From NCBI GenBank assembly GCA_937907435.1, contig CALCIA010000256.1:1-10553 (forward strand): DNA of 10,553 nt, given 5' to 3'. Numbering within the stretch: position 1 is the stretch's first letter; the number at the start of each line of letters is the position of its first letter. A model generated the notes under the pieces. The model was given only the letters and a program-made list of their open reading frames with translations. It was not told the DNA's origin and ran no database searches. Positions 6,229-10,553 of this stretch are shown here, one piece after another. The position numbers and the translations under genes are program-made. The DNA comes from an uncultured Actinomycetes bacterium. GTDB lineage: Bacteria; Actinomycetota; Thermoleophilia; Solirubrobacterales; 70-9.

Positions 6229-6672
6229 GTGCCGATCGCAACCCGCAGCGCCAAGACCACCTGGACCGACAGCCTCGCCGCCGGGCGCGGCGTCATCGAC
6301 GGCGAGAGCCACGGGATCGAGGGGGTGGAGGTCACCTGGGCCTCGCGGGTCGAGGATCCGCAGGGTCGGACCAGCCCCGAGGAGCTCTGCGCGGCGGCCC
6401 ATTCGTCCTGCTTCGCGATGGCCCTGGGGATGAAATTGGGCGAGGCGAAGCTGGTCCCGCAGTCGCTCGAGATCAAGGCGACGGTGACCCTGGACGAGGT
6501 CGACGGCGTGCCGACGATCGTCAGCTCGAAGATCGCGGCGAAGGCTCATGTGGAGGGCGCCGACGCGGCCGGTTTTGCCGCGGTCGTGGAGGAAGCCGCA
6601 CAGCTCTGTCCGGTCTCCCGACTGTTCGCCGGCGCGGAGGTCACGGTCGAGGCCGAGTTGGTCGAGGACTGA
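6229..6672 (+). CDS. osmC: OsmC family peroxiredoxin
   Basis: The product is 147 residues, the usual OsmC length, and starts at GTG. It reduces organic and fatty-acid hydroperoxides using two cysteines, C61 in CAAAHSSCFAMALGMKLGEA and C127 in QLCPVSRLF. These correspond to C59 and C125 of the Escherichia coli enzyme. The preceding TSPEEL (48-53) is the usual OsmC TNPEEL-like motif, which separates it from the Ohr branch. The gene is divergent from the RIC operon and shares its 114-bp control region, where two copies of the palindrome lie. It is followed 69 bp later by ctaD, which has its own promoter and operator. Peroxide defence beside Fe-S repair and a terminal oxidase fits a combined oxidative/nitrosative-stress unit. 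Confidence 0.93.
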   Translation: MPIATRSAKTTWTDSLAAGRGVIDGESHGIEGVEVTWASRVEDPQGRTSPEELCAAAHSSCFAMALGMKLGEAKLVPQSLEIKATVTLDEVDGVPTIVSSKIAAKAHVEGADAAGFAAVVEEAAQLCPVSRLFAGAEVTVEAELVED

Positions 6673-6687
6673 CCGGTGGGCGGCAAA

Positions 6688-6716
6688 TTGATATTTTCCC
6701 ATTCGGCGTGTAGAAA
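6688..6716 (+). promoter_or_regulatory. ctaD promoter: TTGATA -17 bp- TAGAAA
   Basis: The -35 TTGATA (6688-6693) differs from consensus at one base. After exactly 17 bp comes the -10-like TAGAAA (6711-6716). Transcription would start near 6724, giving a leader of about 18 nt that contains the GGAGG at 6733-6737 before the ctaD ATG. The 23-bp palindrome covers the whole spacer and the -10 element. Confidence 0.68.
6694..6716. promoter_or_regulatory. Shared 23-bp palindromic operator, site 4 (ctaD)
   Basis: The halves are TTTTCCCATTC and GCGTGTAGAAA around a central G. It is the most diverged copy but keeps every position invariant in the other three: TTT at 1-3, C5, C7, A8, T16, G17 and AAA at 21-23. 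Placement between the -35 and the end of the -10 predicts repression. Confidence 0.65.
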
Positions 6717-6741
6717 CTAAGCGTCTGATCACGGAGGACCC

Positions 6742-8745
6742 ATGGCGAGCAGAACCCTCCCCCAGGAGGCAATCGCAGGAGCGGACATCAGTCCGGAAAC
6801 CGACTTCGGCATCTCGGGAGAGGACCTGCGGAAGCGTTGGGGCAAAGCGCTCGCCGGAACCCTGTTCGGCGGCGCCCTCGGGCTCGCCCTCGTCGTCATC
6901 CTGCGCGCCGTCTCCGGCCTGCCGGTATGGCAGACCGAACAGACGGGCTACCCGCACATCATCGTCCCGCTGATCACCGCGCCGCTCGGCTTCCTGCTCG
7001 GCATCGGCGCCTTCTCCTACTGGATCAGCTGGGGCTTCGGCACCGCCACGAAGAAGGAAGACCACACCGGGCACGGGGCCTCGTCCTGGCGCGACTACTT
7101 CACCTTCAACACCGATCACAAGGTGATCGGCATCCAGTACATGGTCACGACGTTCTTCTTCTTTTTCGTCGGCGGCCTGCTGGCGATGCTGATCCGCGCC
7201 GAGCTCGCCCAGCCCGGCACCCAGATCGTCGGCGCCGGCACCTTCAACAGCCTCTTCTCCACCCACGCCGCGATCATGATCTTCATGTTCGTGATCCCGT
7301 CCCTGGCGGGCATCGCGAACTACGTCCTGCCGCTGATGCTGGGGGCGCCCGACATGGCCTTCCCGCGGCTGAACGCGCTGAGCTACTGGCTCCTGCCGCT
7401 CGCCGGGATCATCTTCGTCCTCAGCTTCCTGATGCCCGGCGGCGCCTTCGACGCCGGCTGGACCGGTTACGCCCCGCTCTCCACCGGCGCTCCACTCGGG
7501 CAGTCGTTCTTCAACGTCGGCCTCCAGTTCGCCGGGTTCTCATCGATCTTGGCGGCGGTCAACTTCCTGGTCACGATCGTGACCATGCGGGCGCCCGGGA
7601 TGAGCTTCTGGCGGATGCCGCTGCTGGCCTGGGCGAACTTCGCCACCTCGCTGCTGGTGGTCGCGGCCACGCCGTTCCTCGCCGGCGTCCAGATCATGGT
7701 CCTGTTCGACCGCCTCATGCACACCAACTTCTTCCAGTTCGGGGCGGGCGGCGACGTGGTCAGCTACCAGCACGTCTTCTGGTTCTACTCCCACCCGGCC
7801 GTCTACATCATGGTCATCCCCGGGTTCGGGATCATCAGCGAGGTCATCTCGACCAACGCCCGTAAACCGATCTTCGGCTACCGGCTGATGTCACTGTCGC
7901 TGCTCGCGATCGTCGTGCTCAGCTACTCGGTCTGGGCGCACCACATGTTCGTCGCCGGGATGTTCAGCTGGCTGCGGATCGCGATGATGATGACCTCGGT
8001 CCTGATCGCGGTGCCGACCGGGATCAAGATCTTCTCCTGGCTGGCGACGCTCTTCTACGGCAAACTCCACACCCGCTCGACCGCGATGTTATTCGCGCTC
8101 GGCTTCATAGTCAGCTTCGTGGTCGGTGGGATCAGCGGCGTGATGGTCGCCCTGGTGCCGATCGACATCCACGTCACCGACACCTACTTCATCGTCGCCC
8201 ACATCCACTTCGTGTTGTTCGCGGGCTCGGTGTTCACGATCTTCGCCGGCGTCTACTACTGGTTCCCGAAGATCACCGGGCGGATGTACGACGAGCGGCT
8301 GGGTCGCGTCCACTTCTGGCTGACCCTGATCGGCACCTGGGGAACCTTCGTGCCGATGCACTGGATCGGCATGGACGGGATGCCCCGCCGGGTCGCCGAC
8401 TACGCGTCCCAATTCGGCAACTGGAACCTGCTGATCAGCTGCTTCAGCTTCCTGCTCGGCGCCGCCCAGCTGGTCTTCCTCTACAACATGATCGTCTCCT
8501 GGCGGTTCGGTCCGAAAGCCGGCTCGAACCCCTGGCACGCGCGCACGATCGAGTGGCAGGTCTCCTCGCCACCGCCGCGCTTCAACTTCGATCAGATCCC
8601 CCGCGTGGTGGGTGGTCCCTACGAGTACGGCGTGCCCGACGCGGTGCACGCGCTGATGAGCGACGAGGACGCGCGCAAACACGCGGCCGTCACCGCCGCG
8701 ACCGCGACCACCGCCACCGCGAGCCACACCAAGACGGAGGCTTAA
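6742..8745 (+). CDS. ctaD: A2-type heme-copper oxidase subunit I (cytochrome c oxidase)
   Basis: This is the catalytic subunit that reduces oxygen in the membrane, 667 residues long. Heme a ligands are H175 (STHAAIMIF) and H489; the heme a3 ligand is H487 (DTYFIVAHIHFVLF). CuB ligands are H351, H400 and H401 (WAHHMF), with the cross-linking Tyr355. The usual proton-channel Glu is Ala353 within YSHPAV; this Tyr-Ser pattern marks A2-type enzymes such as Thermus and Rhodothermus caa3. D204 (D-channel mouth) and K429 (K-channel) are present. About 115 extra N-terminal residues carry two predicted helices (36-58 and 70-96) before the normal SWRDYFTFNTDHK start. GGAGG at 6733-6737 supports the ATG. 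Subunits II and III are not in this window. The enzyme needs heme A, made by the nearby ctaA, which carries the same operator. Confidence 0.95.
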   Translation: MASRTLPQEAIAGADISPETDFGISGEDLRKRWGKALAGTLFGGALGLALVVILRAVSGLPVWQTEQTGYPHIIVPLITAPLGFLLGIGAFSYWISWGFGTATKKEDHTGHGASSWRDYFTFNTDHKVIGIQYMVTTFFFFFVGGLLAMLIRAELAQPGTQIVGAGTFNSLFSTHAAIMIFMFVIPSLAGIANYVLPLMLGAPDMAFPRLNALSYWLLPLAGIIFVLSFLMPGGAFDAGWTGYAPLSTGAPLGQSFFNVGLQFAGFSSILAAVNFLVTIVTMRAPGMSFWRMPLLAWANFATSLLVVAATPFLAGVQIMVLFDRLMHTNFFQFGAGGDVVSYQHVFWFYSHPAVYIMVIPGFGIISEVISTNARKPIFGYRLMSLSLLAIVVLSYSVWAHHMFVAGMFSWLRIAMMMTSVLIAVPTGIKIFSWLATLFYGKLHTRSTAMLFALGFIVSFVVGGISGVMVALVPIDIHVTDTYFIVAHIHFVLFAGSVFTIFAGVYYWFPKITGRMYDERLGRVHFWLTLIGTWGTFVPMHWIGMDGMPRRVADYASQFGNWNLLISCFSFLLGAAQLVFLYNMIVSWRFGPKAGSNPWHARTIEWQVSSPPPRFNFDQIPRVVGGPYEYGVPDAVHALMSDEDARKHAAVTAATATTATASHTKTEA

Positions 8746-9588
8746 ATGAGCTACGCAAACGATGTACTGGTGGAGACCGACTGGGTCGCCGACCACCTGA
8801 ACGACGACTCGGTCCGCTTCGTCGAGGTCGACGAGGACGCCGGCCTCTACGCCAAGGCCCACATCCCGGGCGCGATCGGCTTCGACTGGCAGGCCGACCT
8901 GCAGGATCCGGTCAAGCGTGACTTCCTCGGCCCGGAGGACTTCGGCAAGCTGATGGGCGAGCACGGCATCTCCAACGACCACACGGTCGTCCTCTACGGT
9001 GACCGCAACAACTGGTTTGCCGCCTACACGTACTGGTACTTCCGTTACTACGGTCACAAGGACGTGAAGCTCGTCAACGGTCCGCGGGAAAAGTGGATCG
9101 CCGAGAAGCGTGAGACCAGCGCCGAGGTTCCCTCCTACGACGCGGCGACGTTCGCGGTCACCTCGACCGACGACGCGATCCGCGCGTTCCGCGACGACGT
9201 CCTGACGTCGCTCGACAGCGACACGCGCCTCGTCGACGTCCGCAGCCCGCAGGAGTTCGCCGGCGAGATCATCTCGCCGCAGGGCTACGAGGCAGAGAAC
9301 GCGCAGCGCGGCGGGCATATCCCCGGCGCGGCATCCGTCCCCTGGTCGCAGGCGGTCACCGAGGACGGCAGCTTCAAATCCGAGGAGGACCTGCGCAAGC
9401 TCTACACCGAGAAGGGCGTGCTGGCGGACGGCGCCCCGGTGATCTCCTACTGCCGGATCGGCGAGCGCGCCGCCCATACCTGGTTCGTCCTGCACGAGCT
9501 GCTCGGTCACGAGGACGTCAAGAACTACGACGGCTCGTGGACCGAGTGGGGGAGCCTGGTCGGCGCCCCGATCGAGGTCGGCTCGTGA
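8746..9588 (+). CDS. Thiosulfate sulfurtransferase (tandem rhodanese)
   Basis: The protein has 280 residues and two rhodanese domains, about 7-125 (LVETDWVADHL onward) and 150-275. The second is catalytic: the active loop around C236 reads CRIGERAAHTWFVLHELLG, the CRxGxR form of thiosulfate sulfurtransferases rather than the CG(S/A)GVT of mercaptopyruvate sulfurtransferases. It is cytosolic and moves sulfane sulfur from thiosulfate to acceptors such as cyanide or thiols. Its ATG directly abuts the ctaD TAA stop, with GGAGG at 8736-8740, so the two are almost certainly co-transcribed and possibly coupled. Sulfide or cyanide detoxification protecting the oxidase, or sulfur supply for Fe-S repair, are inferences. 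In actinobacteria such proteins are often named CysA or SseA. Confidence 0.92.
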   Translation: MSYANDVLVETDWVADHLNDDSVRFVEVDEDAGLYAKAHIPGAIGFDWQADLQDPVKRDFLGPEDFGKLMGEHGISNDHTVVLYGDRNNWFAAYTYWYFRYYGHKDVKLVNGPREKWIAEKRETSAEVPSYDAATFAVTSTDDAIRAFRDDVLTSLDSDTRLVDVRSPQEFAGEIISPQGYEAENAQRGGHIPGAASVPWSQAVTEDGSFKSEEDLRKLYTEKGVLADGAPVISYCRIGERAAHTWFVLHELLGHEDVKNYDGSWTEWGSLVGAPIEVGS

Positions 9589-9599
9589 TCCGTCGGTCT

Positions 9600-9764
9600 T
9601 AGCGCCGTGTCCGGCAACGTCCACCCTCTCTGGCTTGCCCTCGCCGCGTCCGGCGGCGTCCTCGACCGCTCGACGTGGCGCTGCCACGCCTTCGGGTCTG
9701 CGTCCTTGCCGGCCACGCCGATTGCGGCGCCAGAACCGGGCGCCCGTCACCGGACACGGCGCTA
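9600..9764. other. 165-bp structured element with perfect 15-bp terminal inverted repeats
   Basis: TAGCGCCGTGTCCGG (9600-9614) is exactly reversed and complemented at 9750-9764, and a G:U then a C:G pair extend the stem outward. Inside are at least four short hairpins or palindromes: CGCCG/CGGCG at 9642-9655, CGTGGC/GCCACG at 9674-9688, CGCCG/CGGCG at 9716-9729, and CGGGCGCCCG at 9737-9746. It starts 12 bp after the sulfurtransferase stop and ends before the ribosome site of the next gene, filling most of the 201-bp gap. If the TA at each end is a target duplication, this could be a MITE-like non-autonomous element of the mariner/IS630 type. A structured RNA or an elaborate terminator is the alternative. 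No convincing coding sequence lies within. Confidence 0.6.
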
Positions 9765-9777
9765 GGCCGGCGCGGTC

Positions 9778-9783
9778 GGGGAG
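9778..9783 (+). promoter_or_regulatory. Shine-Dalgarno for the Usp-like gene
   Basis: GGGGAG stands 6 nt before the GTG at 9790 and supports that start. It lies 14 bp beyond the right inverted repeat, so the element could influence translation or transcription of this gene. Confidence 0.6.
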
Positions 9784-9789
9784 CGAGCC

Positions 9790-10482
9790 GTGATCGCCGT
9801 CGAGTCCCATGGGGATAAACCGGTCATCCTCCCGGCCTGGTCGCTGCCGCTGATCATCGCGGCGATCGCGGTGGCGATCGTCGGTGCCTTCTACGTCGGC
9901 GGGCCGGGCCTGGGGATGGCGGTGGGCGCGTTGGCGGCGTCCGTGGTCATCCTCGGCGCCGCCCGGGCGACGCCGCGCGGGCCGATCGTCCCGGCGCCGC
10001 TGTATGACCTGCGCCGCCACGTCCTGCTGGTCAGCCGCTCGACGCTGGAGGATCCGCGGACGGTCGAGGAGATCGCCGACCTCTGTGCCGTCGCCGACCC
10101 CTGGGCGCCGCAGAGCGAGGTCCGCCTGCTCGTGCCGGCCTCCCGCCGTCTCCTCGACCGCTGGAGCGGCGAGCGGCGGCCGACCTTCGAGGCCGCCCAG
10201 CAGCGCTGCGTCCTCTCACTGGCGGCGCTGGCCATGGCCGGCCTGACCACGGCGGGGGCGGCAGTCGGCGACGAAGACGTGGTGCAGGCGGTCGAGGACG
10301 AGCTCCGCACCTTCCCCGCGACCGACGTCATCCTGATCACCGCCGACGACGAGCGCGCCGCGGCGACCGAGGTCGCCGCCGAACTCCGCGCCCGCCTGCA
10401 GACCGACTTCCTCCACCTGGAGCCCGCCCCCGCCGGCGTCGCCGCCCCGACCCGCGAGCACGGCCACCGCTTCACCCCCTGA
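9790..10482 (+). CDS. Membrane-anchored universal-stress-protein-like protein
   Basis: This is a 230-residue protein of unassigned function. It has two N-terminal membrane helices (about 16-35 and 38-58) and then a soluble alpha/beta domain (75-212). Strand-like segments RRHVLLVS, EVRLLVPA, TDVILITAD and DFLHLE, with GDEDVVQAVEDELRTFPATD between them, resemble the Usp-like domain seen at the C-terminus of some actinobacterial amino-acid permeases. Helix 2 to domain is a short basic linker, so the domain probably faces the cytoplasm. Start is GTG with GGGGAG upstream. An ATP-binding glycine motif is not evident. It is separated from the oxidase unit by the inverted-repeat element and may be transcribed independently. 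A family search would be needed to name it; the Usp call is by pattern only. Confidence 0.72.
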   Translation: MIAVESHGDKPVILPAWSLPLIIAAIAVAIVGAFYVGGPGLGMAVGALAASVVILGAARATPRGPIVPAPLYDLRRHVLLVSRSTLEDPRTVEEIADLCAVADPWAPQSEVRLLVPASRRLLDRWSGERRPTFEAAQQRCVLSLAALAMAGLTTAGAAVGDEDVVQAVEDELRTFPATDVILITADDERAAATEVAAELRARLQTDFLHLEPAPAGVAAPTREHGHRFTP

Positions 10483-10553
10483 GGGCCGGGCGGGGGTCCG
10501 GGGCGCTTGCGGCCGTCCGAGGTGGTCCTGGGCTCCTCATGGGGGTCCTGGCA
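10483..10553. other. G-rich non-coding tail, no feature seen
   Basis: After the TGA of the Usp-like gene, 71 bases remain. They are very G-rich on the plus strand, with GGTCC recurring. I see no start, hairpin with T-tract, RNA gene or copy of the palindrome. Confidence 0.4.

Noticed and set aside
9525..9716. Small minus-strand open frame of 63 codons in the inverted-repeat element
   Set aside because: It runs into the sulfurtransferase gene antisense, has no recognisable domain and no convincing ribosome site.

Overview
This window reads as chromosome from a high-GC actinobacterium. The very high GC, GTG starts, short or absent leaders, the actinobacterial style of heme A synthase and an A2-type heme-copper oxidase all point that way. 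The protein flavour suggests the Thermoleophilia/Solirubrobacterales branch, but that placement is inference.

Layout. Positions 1-214 hold no gene, only a perfect 19-bp-stem hairpin and a 19-bp direct repeat. On the minus strand, 215-2408 carries a coupled pair: a NarK-type nitrate/nitrite transporter followed by a TehA/SLAC1-type anion channel. A short divergent promoter region (2409-2480) separates this from heme A synthase (ctaA, plus strand, 2481-3530). The 3' end of ctaA overlaps, antisense, a minus-strand four-gene operon that reads 6114 to 3406. In transcription order the operon encodes a RIC/ScdA di-iron repair protein, a two-part DUF2249 protein, a MIP18/DUF59 Fe-S assembly factor, and a polytopic His-containing membrane protein resembling NnrS. 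Divergent from it are osmC (6229-6672), ctaD (oxidase subunit I, 6742-8745), an adjacent thiosulfate sulfurtransferase (8746-9588), a 165-bp element bounded by a perfect 15-bp inverted repeat (9600-9764), and a membrane-anchored Usp-like protein (9790-10482).

The most interesting signal is a 23-bp odd-centred palindrome, TTTnCmCA-N7-TGknnAAA. I find it four times, always in an intergenic promoter region: 2451-2473 (narK/ctaA), 6124-6146 (RIC operon), 6164-6186 (osmC) and 6694-6716 (ctaD). Eleven of 23 positions are identical in all four. At ctaD the site fills the spacer and -10 element of a good promoter (TTGATA-17-TAGAAA). This points to one unseen regulator that controls nitrate/nitrite transport, heme A and oxidase synthesis, Fe-S/NO damage repair and peroxide defence together. 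The 11-1-11 geometry resembles Rrf2/NsrR-type operators, but the regulator gene is not in the window and its identity is inference.

Taken together, the window looks like a nitrosative/oxidative-stress and respiration island. It combines nitrogen-oxyanion transport, di-iron and Fe-S repair, a putative NO-tolerance membrane protein, a terminal oxidase catalytic subunit with the enzyme for its heme A cofactor, a peroxidase and a sulfurtransferase.
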